The notes beneath the pieces were generated by a model. The model had not been told where the DNA came from. It ran no database searches and was given only the letters and a program-made list of their open reading frames with translations. Position numbers and translations under genes: made by a program. Of a DNA stretch of 64,000 bases, positions 1-10,850 are shown one piece after another. The number at the start of each line of letters is the position of its first letter. Within the stretch, counting starts at the first letter, position 1. Source of the DNA: Pectinophora gossypiella (taxonomy: Eukaryota > Arthropoda > Insecta > Lepidoptera > Gelechiidae); the NCBI RefSeq assembly GCF_024362695.1, contig NW_026063270.1, positions 186,001 to 250,000 of the forward strand, given 5' to 3'.

Positions 1-430
1 CCCACCGGTCCACCAACGCCCTCAGGATGCCGTTAGGGCTGTCGCGCGCCCTCGCTAGAAAGGAAGCGCATCGCTTTCTAATAATGGCTGCAAAGCCGTC
101 AATATGCGCTACCGCGAACATTCCCGACGCACTACAACGCCGCGGCAGCCCCATCAGGACCCTGAACGCGTTGTTGTATTGGACGCGCAGGTCGCCGTAT
201 GCCCGTCGCGTACAGTCAGCCCACAGGCTGCACGTGTAGAAGCTCTGACAATACGCCTTGAAAAGCGTTACTTTTACTTGAGAACTACATCGTGCGAACC
301 TGCGAGCCAACATATTACAACGTATAACACCATATTACAACATTGAAACCGAAAATGAAAAAGCTTTGAAATCTGTATTCAGACCTATAATAAATAATTT
401 AGAAAAAATAGAAAATGAATTATTCAAATG
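1..430. other. Unassigned GC-richer left edge
   Basis: The first 260 bases are GC-rich and turn AT-rich after about 300. Two short overlapping open frames run on the plus strand, but neither shows a motif I recognise and their composition (Arg/Ala/Pro-rich) is what GC-rich DNA gives by chance. No splice pattern, repeat partner or RNA gene was seen. Confidence 0.3.
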
Positions 431-545
431 TTCGGGCCCATCGATAACCCTGCAGCGCCATCTGTGATGTCATAAAATTACGTTGTAAACGTCAAAAATC
501 ACTAGATGTCGCTACAAGGCTCGTCTGGTCCGAAATGCTTCGTAA
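431..545. repeat. Dispersed repeat, copy 1
   Basis: This stretch starts at the phrase 'cgggcccatcgataaccctg', continues through 'cagcgccatctgtgat', and ends near 'ccgaaatgcttcgtaaca'. A second copy in the same orientation lies at 9037-9166 with scattered substitutions and small indels. Its right edge is exactly where the second BTB copy on the minus strand breaks off, so it marks a rearrangement or insertion boundary. The family is unknown to me; it could be one end of a larger transposon. Confidence 0.65.
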
Positions 546-1388
546 CAGTGCTTGAAAATAAGTGCTGCATGCAGACAATACTACTTTGTGGGCCTGGAGA
601 TGTTTCCCCTCGTCCGCGAGGGTGACATCAACTAATGTTTGCGTGTTCAGCAGCGTTGTCCACATCGAGATGAAGTTCGGCTGGTGGTTATTCCACCTCA
701 AACTATATTGCTGAGACATCTTCGACACAGTTTTAATGGTTTTCTTATTATATTTATACCGTGGAATTGCCAACCTGAGGATGTTGAGGGGCGAGTTGTG
801 GGCCATGCCCTGCAGCGGGAAGTCGACGGGCCGGGAGTCAATATAGCTTACGGGCACGGGGTGCGGTGGGCAGATGAGCGCCATCTGCTGCTCCTGTTGC
901 GGTACGTCATCCTTGACGAGGTCCCTCGGCGGCGGCGGCGTCGTGCGCTCTCGTTTGATGCGGCTCTTGATGCTCGGCCGGTTGTTGGGGTAGCCCTTCT
1001 TTTTGTATTCGAGCCATAGAGTGTGGTTGTTGACGCCGAAAAGGCGCGCGGCCTTGCAAAAGCCTATGCCGCCGAAGCGCACGGCCTCGAGAGAGCGCTG
1101 GAAGTTTTCCTCGGACCGTGGGTTGGTGGCGCGGCGGCGCTTCTGCTGCTGCGGCGGCTGCTCGGGTGCGGCGGCAGCGTCCGCCACGCAGCTGGGTCCT
1201 GGCGAGGGGCCTGCCACGCCGCCCACTCCGCCCACGCCACCAACGCCGAGCGCCTGCCCGTACTCGCTCAGCCCCGCGTTCATGTACTGGCTCATGTTGT
1301 TCATATAAAAAAACAAATAAACTGTAAAAAATAAATAAATAAATGTACATCGCCTCGCCCTGCAGACCGGTGCTACCCAAGCACGCAT
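545..1388 (-). pseudogene. Pipsqueak-type HTH region followed by a truncated second BTB copy
   Basis: The minus-strand frame has a Gly/Val-rich stretch and a basic KRRRATNP motif. It then encodes a helix-turn-helix of pipsqueak (HTH_psq) type at 951-1139, with landmarks FCKAARLFGVN and LWLEYKKKGYPNN. This domain binds DNA in insect BTB transcription factors. The frame then reads straight through what is 5'-untranslated sequence in the upstream copy, into a second BTB start (ATG at 719-717, MSQQYSLRWNNHQPNF). This BTB copy runs only to about 545, ending after STYFQAL, where a dispersed repeat begins. BTB order and the psq type recall Ribbon-like regulators, but that name is a guess. The fusion, the truncation and the lack of a full frame argue for a broken copy. 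Confidence 0.55.
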
Positions 1389-1450
1389 TCGAGTACCGCG
1401 GGTACGTATGCTCCATCATACTCCACTGTCCTCCTTGAGCCATTCCTGTG

Positions 1451-2128
1451 TTACCCCCATTCCCAATTGTTCCAAGTATTTTGTGCTTCGGATGTTTGTT
1501 GGGAACCGTCGACGGCCCTGTCGTCGTGATACTCCCGGCTGCGCCGCTGCGGCACCGAGCTCCACGTGATCGCGTCGCCGCGCACCACATTCACCGATGG
1601 GCCGGACTCCTCGCGGCCCTCTTCCTCCACCATCTGCCCCGAGCCTGCCGAACTCCTCCTTCGCCCCCGTTTCCGCCTCGGCAAAATGCTTGGCGAGGCA
1701 GCGTGTCGCTGCGAGATAACGGAGTCGGTAGGGAAGTCAGCGGACGTGCCCTGTGACCGCGTTAGCAGTGTCGAGTCCGGCATCTCCGTCAGACCCTTTA
1801 TCTTTAGAGTTTTCGCTGTATCCAGCACCTGTGGGAGCTGTTCCTTTGTGACATTAACTTCGCCGTAATACATAAAATCGGCCATTGTTCGCAGATCTGC
1901 GAAAGTGACATCTTTCAGGATCACGATCGGATGCCGAGACGGGTTGTACATAAACAGTGCCTGAAAATAAGTGCTGCATGCAGACAATACTACTTTGTGG
2001 GCCTGTAGATGTTTCCGCTCGGCCGCGAGGGTGACATCAACTAATGTTTGCGTGTTCAGCAGCGTTGTGAACATCGAGATGAAGTTCGGCTGGTGGTTGT
2101 TCCACCTCAAAGTATATTGCCGAGACAT
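1451..2128 (-). CDS. BTB/POZ domain protein fragment (transcription regulator)
   Basis: Translation from ATG 2128-2126 gives MSRQYTLRWNNHQPNF and a BTB/POZ fold to about 1784. Visible landmarks are LVDVTLA, LQAHKVVLSACS, FQALF, DLRTMADFMYYGEV and LPQVLDTAKTLKIKGL. BTB domains of this insect type dimerise and sit at the N-terminus of DNA-binding regulators. After the domain comes a basic RRKRGRRR patch that could be a nuclear localisation signal, then a low-complexity linker. The frame closes at 1451. A different frame over 1590-1370 also looks protein-like, so a frameshift or an exon boundary near 1540 is likely. The psq domain lies downstream at 951-1139. It may be the 5' half of a real gene, a retrocopy or a captured fragment; the sequence alone does not decide. 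Confidence 0.6.
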   Translation of the reverse strand: MSRQYTLRWNNHQPNFISMFTTLLNTQTLVDVTLAAERKHLQAHKVVLSACSTYFQALFMYNPSRHPIVILKDVTFADLRTMADFMYYGEVNVTKEQLPQVLDTAKTLKIKGLTEMPDSTLLTRSQGTSADFPTDSVISQRHAASPSILPRRKRGRRRSSAGSGQMVEEEGREESGPSVNVVRGDAITWSSVPQRRSREYHDDRAVDGSQQTSEAQNTWNNWEWG

Positions 2129-2639
2129 CTTCGACGCAGTTTTAATGGTTTTCTTATTATTTTTATACCGTGGAATTGCCAACCTTATTTGTCTGGATAC
2201 TTTTTCCAATTGTACACGAACTTTGTCTTTATGTCGCGGGAGTGACGGACGTCCGACGTAAGCCGAAGTCGGTAAGGATATTGTGCGATCTGCGCAATTT
2301 ACAGGTGTCGCTGATAGAATATATACATGGTGTAACGGAACGGGGGTATCAACCCGAAGTGTGCCTTCTCTGTCACTATCTACAAATCACATGCGAGAGT
2401 ATTGGCTGCCTAAGTTCATATTTGCATTAGTTATGAGCAATTGAATTCCAGGTCTTCATGTAATAAATTCAAATTTGCACAACACTACGTAGCAATCAGC
2501 TGTTCAAGGTATTTAACTTTTGAGTGAACAGCTACCACCTCTTTTATTTCTGCCTGCCCTAGTAAAGGGTAAACGTGCCAGTGATGGCCATACTAATAAA
2601 TATTTTTTAAACTGTTTTGTTTCTTCCTTGTAAGGCCGA

Positions 2640-2820
2640 GGTTTCCAGACACAATAGTTAAACAAACAATGGGCTTTGATCCCGGTTACTGCTTACTGAT
2701 GTAAGTAAGTAGTCGTTACATGAGCCATGTCAGGGGCCTTTGGCGGCTCAATAATAACCCTCGCACCGGGATTGACGAGGTTGGTTATCCACCTTACAAC
2801 CCACACGATAGAAGAAGAAG
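2640..2820 (+). repeat. SINE-like repeat (lepidopteran type)
   Basis: A head with 'gatcccggttactgct' is followed by 'gagccatgtcaggggccttt', 'ggcggctcaataataaccct' and a 3' tail ending in agaagaagaag. The same body in reverse orientation occurs at 17145-17345, where the tRNA-like head is clearer. It is non-coding. Confidence 0.7.
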
Positions 2821-3299
2821 ATGTGAACATACATAAAACACGCCTTTATCCCTAATGGGCCAGACAGAGCCATAAGTAATCACACATATCTAATATCACA
2901 CTTATTGCGCTACTGAGTTGGGCAGAGTCACTTTGCTGTACGAGTTTTGGCCAAAAATGTAGTCGATTACCTACAATAATAGTTTATAAAGAAATGTACT
3001 TTACAATGCATCTCGTCTCCTTGTGTATCATGCTTTATTTTATGATTAAGTACGTAATATCAGGCTCCCATAACACCGTCATCCAGGTCAAATGTATGGG
3101 CATCACGCTAGCGGCGAATGCGTTCATGGCTAGTTACGTACGGGACAGTTTCATTAGAATACTTTCAGAGTTTTGCAGGCCCTAAACATGCAGGCCCTAC
3201 TTTGGTGCCATTTACTAAGCCATCCGCGAAACTAAGATTACGCGTGATTACACAAACACAGTCTAATTTTAATTGCAAATCGAAATCTGGAACACCTTG
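2821..3299. other. Non-coding stretch with a short dispersed-repeat fragment
   Basis: At 2836-2870 the phrase 'cacgcctttatccctaatgg' resembles the reverse complement of a repeat tail common in moth genomes (compare 9695-9725 and 15755-15800). From 2950 to 3299 I see no gene. The open frames there are short and lack motifs. Confidence 0.4.
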
Positions 3300-4454
3300 T
3301 CAATTAAATCTTCTAATCTGTTGAACTGCCTTGCGATTAACAGCGGGGTTTTTCGTTGTGTATTTCCTGACAGCTTCGCGATGCGCGTTTTCTTTACTTG
3401 GTTTCGGTCCGCGTTTCTGTTTTTTGGGTCGGCCACCTTTATTTTTAACGCATTGGCTTTCGTCTTGATTACTGATTCTTTCTAATAGGACAACTGGTTT
3501 TAAAATTGTCAGTTTTATATCACTTGTAGTGTCATATACATCTACCGGATTTGAATCAACTTCCAATTTACTAATATCAAAATTTTGCACAGAGGTTTTA
3601 AGCGGGGCCAGGGTTGATTGATAGTTCATCAAAATCGAATCTAAAGTTTGATTCTCATTCAGTAATGGTGATGATATTAAATCTACTAAAATGGATTGTG
3701 ACGTTTCGGAACTAACCTGCGTTTCGTTTTTCCATATAAGGTCGTCATTTAATACTCTTAATCAGGTCAATGAGTATTCGGATCCGTCGTAAACTTCATT
3801 CGCGAGCAAAAGTTTGGCTAGCGCTTCGGTTGAATTACATTTAAATAAACGTGCTACGTAAGGACCATCCTCTGGCTTACCCGTTCCTATATTAATGTTG
3901 TTGCTGTTAACTGCATGGCTGTTAAAGAAATAATATTCACCATTAAACCGCCAAAAACTAAAAGTATAACCCTGACCCGTAAACAATATGCTATCAGTAC
4001 TGTCGTTGTGATTTGAATTGTTCACATTATAAGCGAATTGCGAATCTACAGTATAGTCATTAGTATTAAAAAACACTCTATTGTCCAGTATATTCATTAA
4101 CGTTAATAAACCTATGTCTTTATTCGCGGGAGTTGTAGGATACGTATTAGAAATGATCCAGTTGTCCTCCATACTAACTATATGTGCGACGTTATCCCCG
4201 ACGCGAAGCTCATTGGGTAATTCATCTGGCATAAAATAACTGACACCCCTCTGAAGTAGATATTTTAACTGCATGTAAAGTGTTTCCCCCATTTTTAAAA
4301 TTTTATCAATTTCGGCAGTAGTGAAAGATGCGCGATTATGGAACACAGAATAAATTGAAGCGCATGCTGAGATAACCGTACATTGCGAATTATTACCTTC
4401 ATACATATCGGAGCCTTGGTGTGTTAGACCTAAGGATTCAGTAAATTTTAGATA
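3300..4454 (-). pseudogene. Helentron/Helitron-type accessory ORF fragment with cysteine-peptidase-like domain, broken by a TGA
   Basis: The minus strand is open from 4454 and contains the first ATG at 4406. Early on it has HQGSDMYEGNNSQCT, a Gln-Cys motif like the active-site start of OTU or herpes-tegument (C76) type cysteine peptidases. About 125 residues later it has GYTFSFWRFNGEYYFF followed by NSHAVNS, which would place a His. The ORF stops at a TGA (3764-3762), yet the same frame continues open to 3300. It ends in a basic region: KGGRPKKQKRGPKPSKEN, HREAVRKYTTKNP, NRKAVQQ. That basic repeat and the peptidase pairing are seen in proteins of arthropod Helitron/Helentron-type elements. 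The TGA sits in a context a single C-to-T change could create. No helicase or Rep motif is in the window, so this is a fragment. The peptidase assignment is inferred. Confidence 0.5.
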
Positions 4455-4800
4455 TTAATTTATTTAATAGGTAATACACCCTATTATTGACACCCCTACT
4501 GACTATTAAGAAAAAAAAAGAACATTTTGATATATTCCTTGCATTTTGATATATTCGGATTGATTTTGAAAAATGATTAGACCGTACCAATCATTTAAGG
4601 TTCTATAATTAGGCAGTTTACCCTACATAAGTACTTAAATTAAAATATCAATTATCAATATTATCATTCTCCAACAATCTATCTATACTTATAATAAATC
4701 TGTAGAGAGGTCAATTCTGTACATTAAATATTTTTTCAAAATAACTATCAGGGGGTGATAAGTGATCGATACTGATGCCAAAAATGCAATCAGTAAAATT

Positions 4801-4801
<1 letters not shown>

Positions 4802-4845
<44 letters not shown>

Positions 4846-4846
4846 A
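4802..4846. repeat. (GTCT)n microsatellite in the Helitron 5' region
   Basis: About eleven tandem copies of the tetranucleotide. The homologous tracts at 5204-5233 and 11683-11709 are shorter, so the tract length varies between copies of the same element. Confidence 0.9.
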
Positions 4847-6807
4847 TGTTCCTTATAGAAACAAAAACTACTGGACGGATTTTAATGAAACTTGGTACAA
4901 TTATTCTTCACACTCCTGGACAGGTCATAGTATACTTTTCATCACGCTACAATCAATAGGAGCAGAGTAGTGAAGGGAAATCCTTTTGTATGAAAAATCT
5001 AAACCACTCAAGTTAGACGTTTGAAATTTGGCATGCAGGTACCTTAGATACCGTAGAGGTGCACTAAGAAAGGAATTCCCGAAATCTATACTTATAATAA
5101 ATCTGTAGAGAGGTCAATTCTGTACATTAAATATTTTTTCAAAATAACTATCAGGGGGTGATAAGTGATCGATACTGATACCAAAAATGCAATCAGTAAA
5201 ATTTTTGTCTGTCTGTCTGTCTGTCTGTCTGTATGTTCCTTATAGAAACAAAAACTACTGGACGGATTTTAATGAAACTTGGTACAATTATTCTTCACAC
5301 TCCTGGACAGGTCATAGTATACTTTTCATCACGCTACAATCAATAGGAGCAGAGTAGTGAAGGGAAATCCTTTTGTATGAAAAATCTAAACCACTCAAGT
5401 TAGACGTTTGAAATTTGGCATGCAGGTACCTTAGATACCGTAGAGGTGCACTAAGAAAGGAATTCCCGAAATTCCTACGGGAACGGGAATTAGCGGGAAA
5501 ATCCTTTTGTATGAAAAATCTAAACCACTCAAGTTAGACTTTTGAAATTTGGCATGCAGGTACCTTAGATACCGTAGAGGTGTACTAAGAAAGGAATTCC
5601 CGAAATTCCCACGGGAACGGGAATTAGCGGGAAAATCCTTTTGAATGAAAAATCTAAACCACTCAAGTTAGACGTTTGAAATTTGGCATGCAGGTACCAT
5701 AGGTACCGTAGAGGTGCACTAAGAAAGGAATTCCCAAAATTCTCACGGGAACGGGAATTAGCGGGAAATACCTTTTGTATGAAAAATCTAAACCACTCAA
5801 GTTAGACGTTTGAAATTTGGCATGCAGGTACCATAGGTACCGTAGAGGTGCACTAAGAAAGGAATTCCCAAAATTCTCACGGGAACGGGAATTAGCGGGA
5901 AATACCTTTTGTATGAAAAATCTAAACCACTCAAGTTAGACATTTGAAATTTAGCATGCAGATACCTTAGGTACCGTGGAGGTGCACTAAGAAAGGAATT
6001 CCCGAAATTCTCACGAGAACGGGAATTAGCGGGAAAATCCTTTTGTATGAAAAATCTAAACCATTCAAGTTAGACGTTTGAAATTTGTCATGCAAGTACC
6101 TTAGGTACCGTGGAGGTGCACTAAGAAAGGAATTCCCGAAATTCCCACGGGAACGGGAATTAACGGGAAAATCCTTTTGTATGAAAAATCTAAACCATTC
6201 AAGTAAGATGTTTAAAATTTGGCACGCAGGTACCTTAGACACCGTAGAGGTGTACTAAGAAAGGAATTCCCGAAATTCCCACGGGAACGGGAATTAGCGG
6301 GAAAATCCTTTTGTATGAAAAATCTAAACCACTCAAGTTAGACGTTTGAAATTTGGCATGCAGGTACTTTAGTAAACTTAAAGCTTAGTTGCAACAGGAT
6401 ATTACAAAATTCCCACGGGAACGGTAGTTAGCGGGAAAAACATTTGTATGAAAAAATCAAATCTAAATAAAAGGAGAAACTGACTGACTCAGTGACTGAC
6501 ATATCAACGCATAGCCTGAACGGCTAAATGTAGGCATTTGAAATTTGGAAGGGACATAGCTTAGGTACCGTAGAGGTGCAATAAGAAAGGAATTCCCGGA
6601 ATTCCCACGGGAACGGAAATTAGCGGGAAAATCCTTTTGTATGAAAAATCTAAACCGCTTAAGTTAGACGCTTGAAATTTGGCATGCAGGTACCTTAGTT
6701 AACTAAAACCTTAGTTGCAACAGGATATTGCAAAATTCCCACGGAAACGGGAGTTAACGGGAAAAAAACATTTGTATGAAAAAATCGAAACCGCGTAAGA
6801 TAGATGT

Positions 6808-6990
6808 TTTCAATTCAATTCAATTAAATTATTTATTGCATTCCATGTAGTACAATGGGGTGTTACATAGGCATAGGAACTAAAACATGGACCCTGTAGG
6901 GCACAGCAACGTTGAAGGGAAGAGAGGAAGTGTGTATTAAAATTAAAACTCAATGAACAATCAATTAAAAAAAATCAATTCAATCAATTG
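6808..6990 (-). mobile_element. Non-LTR retrotransposon 3'-end fragment nested in Helitron copy A
   Basis: A block bounded by TTCAATTCAATTCAATT-type repeats interrupts the Helitron units; read on the minus strand it ends in a simple (TTGAA)n tail. An almost identical block sits at the same place in copy B (about 13554-13750). It was therefore already inside the Helitron before the two copies were made. Confidence 0.55.
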
Positions 6991-7199
6991 ATTCAATCTA
7001 GCATGCATGCATACCTTAGTAAATATAAAGTTTATTTTTGGCTGTATTTTGAAAAATGGGAGTTATTGGGAAAAAAATTGTATGAAAAAATCTAAATTGC
7101 ATAAGTTAGATGCTTGAAATTTGATATGCACTCCCACACACACAAAGATCTCTCTCTTATATAACACGCCACGCGGACGAAGTCGCGGGCAAAAGCTAG

Positions 7200-9036
7200 T
7201 TTTTTAATAAAACAATTATTCACCGATATTATTATAGGGAATGCAATAATTTTTATATGAGAACTAAGTTACCTACCTAATATAAAAAAAAACTACGCAT
7301 ACATATAAAATTTCAGTCGGATCAATAAACCTAGGTAGGTGATTTTTTTAATAAGTAGTTAAAATGGCATTCGTTTAAGCACTTTCACACAGTGCCGCCA
7401 GCTCGTGCCGCACAAAGCCGCCGCCGATAATCATTTCAGTCGCGACGGTCATGTAGAGCACACATTGTGGTTGAACATCAAAGGTCGATGAATCAAGTCG
7501 ACAACATTGCCATCGTAGCTGTGGCTGAAGTAAAAAAAATACGAGGCGCCGACTTTACAATATAGAAAATGGCTAAGCAACTTTCTCGAAAAAACACATA
7601 CTTAAGATTACGCCTATTTTCCGTTGGGATCGGCCACGCAATTCCACTTACTACGATCCTGACACGTCACTTTCGCTTCTACCACTGAAACAAAAATCTT
7701 TTGCTACCATATGTAAAGTGAGGTGTAATAGGAAATGGGTGTTATGGTAATACCGATATGTTTCAGAAAATTTATAAAGTGGTGTTTACCTGAAGGGCAC
7801 AGCTAGATGTTATAGACCGGTGAGCATGAGACAAAGAAAACTCCCTTGAATTTGTACAATGTATATTTTACAATTATAGTTATTAAAGTACAACCATGGG
7901 CAGGTAAAAACCCTATGGAGGGAGACAGGTCGCGCTTTGGTCCGTCAGGTTAATTGTCACTCCGTAACAACCATGGGATATCACTATGTTTAAAACACTG
8001 TCCGTACACCTGTAGGCACCTCACTTACTCGAGGACCTCCGACTATCAAGCCTACCTGAGGCGTTCCGGAATACCATACAGGTGATGCGTTGAGGCCGGC
8101 TCAGGCCAGGGCGTGCTGGACGATGGCGGCGCAGCGGGCCAACTGTTACGCAGCTGGCGGGCTGCACGTCCACCGGTCAACCTCGCAGTCCTTCACCGAG
8201 CCTTATCCGGAGTGGAGCTCCGCCGAAATGAAGCTTGAAATAACTCTCAAATGCAGAAGAAAACAGTAGGAATCTTCATTCACAAAATTTGTTGAAATAG
8301 TCTGATCCAATCATAAACTTCTTCATAGAACTTAAAAACGTCAGAAAATTAAACAAAACTTTAAAGACGTTAAAACAATTAAAACTCAAAAACTTTATAA
8401 ACGTTAAAAACTTAAAGAAAAAAACCCCATCTGCAACAAGGAATGGCAATGATTAGCATGTGGTTCAGCTGACAGCGTGGCAAGGCAACTCACGAGTGTA
8501 AAACAAAGAAAATAACTTACAGGTTCATCCGGGATAGTTGGGCATCGCTCGGATGAAACCTAAACCCACCCACTGGACCTTAGGCGATGGGATTTCAGTG
8601 ATATTGCTGAAAACAAGGACCTCGAGGTTATCACAAAGTTGGTGCAAAAATATGCACGAAGAATTGCGAGGACTCACCATCTCGGTTAAGCTATTTCTAT
8701 TAATCAAGACATCGGCTCTTGATGCCGCCGATACATTGTGGCTTTAATTTGCCCACATTCGGGTTTCGGCAATGGAGTCTCCGGCGCTCTCGCGACGACC
8801 CCACTTTCCAAAACCTGTCTCAGCTCAGCCAGCTGTCAGTCTGACACAAGAACCACGAACAAAGTTGCCAAACTAGAAAAAATCTACCAAACCATAAATT
8901 CGCCGAATCAACGACAACAATCGACCGACTTGTTTGATCCCAAAATTTAAACAATATAATTATAATATATCAAAAATAAATGTTGCAGATAATTTTAATA
9001 TACCAAATTTTGAAGAAAATAAAATAATTAAAAATA
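7200..9036. other. Long stretch without a recognised gene
   Basis: The interval is AT-rich except for a GC-rich island at about 8000-8240 ('ggccggctcaggccagg', 'cagctggcgggctgcacg'). Short frames occur at 8525-8950 on both strands but show no domain and overlap one another. An LTR, UTR or SINE origin for the GC island is possible; I found no partner copy in the window. Confidence 0.3.
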
Positions 9037-9166
9037 TTCGGGCCCATCGATAACCCTGCAGCGCCATCTGTGATTTCCTGCGGGTAAAATATAAAAACAA
9101 CGTTATATCGTCAGAAACCACAAGATGTCGCTACAAGGCTCGTTGGTCCGAAATGCTTCGTTACAC
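9037..9166. repeat. Dispersed repeat, copy 2
   Basis: It begins at 'cgggcccatcgataaccctg' and ends at 'ccgaaatgcttcgttaca', matching 431-545 in the same orientation. Both copies are preceded by A-rich sequence with loose similarity, so the repeat unit may extend to the left. Confidence 0.65.
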
Positions 9167-9947
9167 CACTCTTATCAAAGTACACTCATTTATGCATGCT
9201 CGCCGGTTCCCAGTACTCTTGACCGTGGCGTTTCTTTAAACATCCTGAAATTAATCGAGGTATGTACCACCTAGGCCATCCACTTCGGATTTTACCACTT
9301 ACATCCGTATAATAAATCTTGGCCTTGTCCAACCTATCTAAGCGTCCTTTTGTCAATTCTCTTCACTACATTTTCTTTTACAACAATCCCTTAACACACT
9401 ATTTTATCATTCAAAGTTATTCAAAGTATAATAAATATTCAAAGTAACCTTTTGACAGTTTTAATAAAATATCAAGCAATTAATTAATTACATCATTGTA
9501 ACATAAATATTTAATTCAGGTACCTACCTAATAAAATGACTTTAAGACCAATGACATCGAGAGGGTGACGTACCGGTATACAAACATTCAACTCAATTGA
9601 TGTAACGCAACGCAAACCCTCGTTATAAAATATTTAGAAGACATGTCGATTTACTACACTGCACTTTACTTAAATAAAGGATTATACAGTCTGTTCTCTG
9701 CCTACCCCAATGGAAAATAGGCGAGATATTATGTATGTACGCAATGCAGCACTCTATTGACGGAATATTTCGAAAATTAAATATAAAATAACAGGAAAAC
9801 GTAATATCAGTTTTTGTTCTTCTTTTGATCTTGTTGCATCATAGCGTGGGATTATTTCAGACTAATACAGGTGAAGTAGGTATGTATATTTGTCAAAAAT
9901 TAAAAAAAAAAAAAACTAGGCAAGTGCGATTTGGACTCGCGCACCGA
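9167..9947. other. AT-rich intergenic DNA
   Basis: No gene is visible. At 9695-9725 the phrase 'tctgcctaccccaatggaaa' is a short remnant of a common moth repeat tail. Confidence 0.35.
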
Positions 9948-10170
9948 AGGTTCCGTCCACAGAAAAGGTTAGTAAAAGAAAACTCTGATGGCGAAATTCA
10001 AGTATCTAGATATTCACTTAAGCTATAGGCATCAAATAAAGAATAATACTGCGTTAGAATGGTCTGTCTCGCTCGTACTTATGCGTTAGATGTGTATCTA
10101 CGTATGATACGTATACATACTTACATACACAGATTTTTCCTTTACTAACATTTTCTGTGGACGGAACCTT
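9948..10170. repeat. Foldback (MITE-like) element with about 36-bp inverted arms
   Basis: The left arm at 9948-9983 begins AGGTTCCGTCCACAGAAAA. It pairs with the right arm at 10135-10170, which ends TTTTCTGTGGACGGAACCTT. Only about two mismatches are visible. About 150 bp separate the arms. The phrase 'gactcgcgcaccgaaggttc' at the left edge is typical of a dispersed moth repeat. No coding capacity. Confidence 0.65.
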
Positions 10171-10382
10171 AGGTACATATACACATAAAATATAGTATAA
10201 CATAGTATATATACCTACCTATATTATATTTTTACTGTATCAGGGTTGTGGAGGTATCGTATTTTTTAGACACTCATTGTATTCGGCGTTTTCCATATCT
10301 TTAGATAGATGTAAAGTAATAAACAAAATAATTATAAAGTTGTTACTTTATAGCTGTCACAATAAGTAATAAAAAAAAATAA

Positions 10383-10850
10383 AACGGACTTCAAAATCTG
10401 TCAAATAAAAAGTAAGAAATAATATTTAGTTGAATACATTAGAATCTAAATTTTGAAATTACTTTTTATTTGTATAAACTCGAGTGTCCCTAATAATATT
10501 AATAGTGTCCGACACACCCTTGACCGTTTTCCAATTTTCTTTAATTTACTTTCAAACCATTAGTATCCATACTTACTTAAGCTCTAAGCTTCTATTAGTA
10601 TAGTCGAAACACAAAGTTCCTAATTTTTAACTGTTTTTCAACCATAAGTTGGAAATTTCTAAACCAATTTTGATGAAACTTGCATTCTTTTCTATGTTGG
10701 ACGATACTTAATAAAAAAGCATTGCAATACGATTTGTAGTTTTTACGAAATGCATGGACAAACATACAGGCATGTATATGGAAAATTTAACACACATTAC
10801 GATATACATATGGATCAAATTGATAACCTTTTTTTTGAAGTCGGTTGAAT
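10383..10850. repeat. Possible short-TIR element ending in CGGACTTCAAA / TTTGAAGTCGG
   Basis: The two ends read inward as AAACGGACTTCAAAA (left) and CAACCGACTTCAAAAAA (right), an imperfect inverted repeat of about 14 bp around roughly 470 bp of AT-rich DNA. The internal phrase 'aaccaattttgatgaaactt' is repetitive in style. The ends are short and could be coincidental copies of one motif. Confidence 0.35.

Larger units (their letters stand above)
4682..7199 (+). mobile_element. Non-autonomous Helitron, copy A, with 134-bp internal tandem units
   Basis: The 5' end is TCTATACTTATAATAAATC after an A. The 3' end is CTAG followed by T, preceded by a GC-rich hairpin (CGCGGAC-GAA-GTCGCGG). These are the terminal features of lepidopteran Helitrons, which insert between A and T without a target duplication. 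The 5' end is present twice (4682 and 5088, about 405 bp apart). From about 5490 to 6300 seven successive landmarks 'tagcggg/taacggg' lie exactly 134 bp apart (5491, 5625, 5759, 5893, 6027, 6161, 6295); more degraded units follow. There is no transposase. It shares nearly all its sequence with 11562-13945. Confidence 0.8.

Noticed and set aside
639..1334. Several plus-strand frames over the BTB/psq region
   Set aside because: They are shadows in GC-rich DNA opposite the recognised minus-strand domains.
5967..6242. A 91-residue minus-strand frame identical to one at 12712-12987
   Set aside because: Both are translations of the 134-bp Helitron units; the repeated residues come from the tandem repeat, not from a conserved protein.
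5490..6300. A CRISPR-like array of regular repeats
   Set aside because: Units are 134 bp, tandem without unique spacers, and lie inside a Helitron in a eukaryotic genome.
431..9166. The two 115-130-bp direct repeats as LTRs of one 8.7-kb element
   Set aside because: They are diverged, lack TG...CA ends, a primer site and a gag-pol between them; the interval contains several unrelated elements instead.
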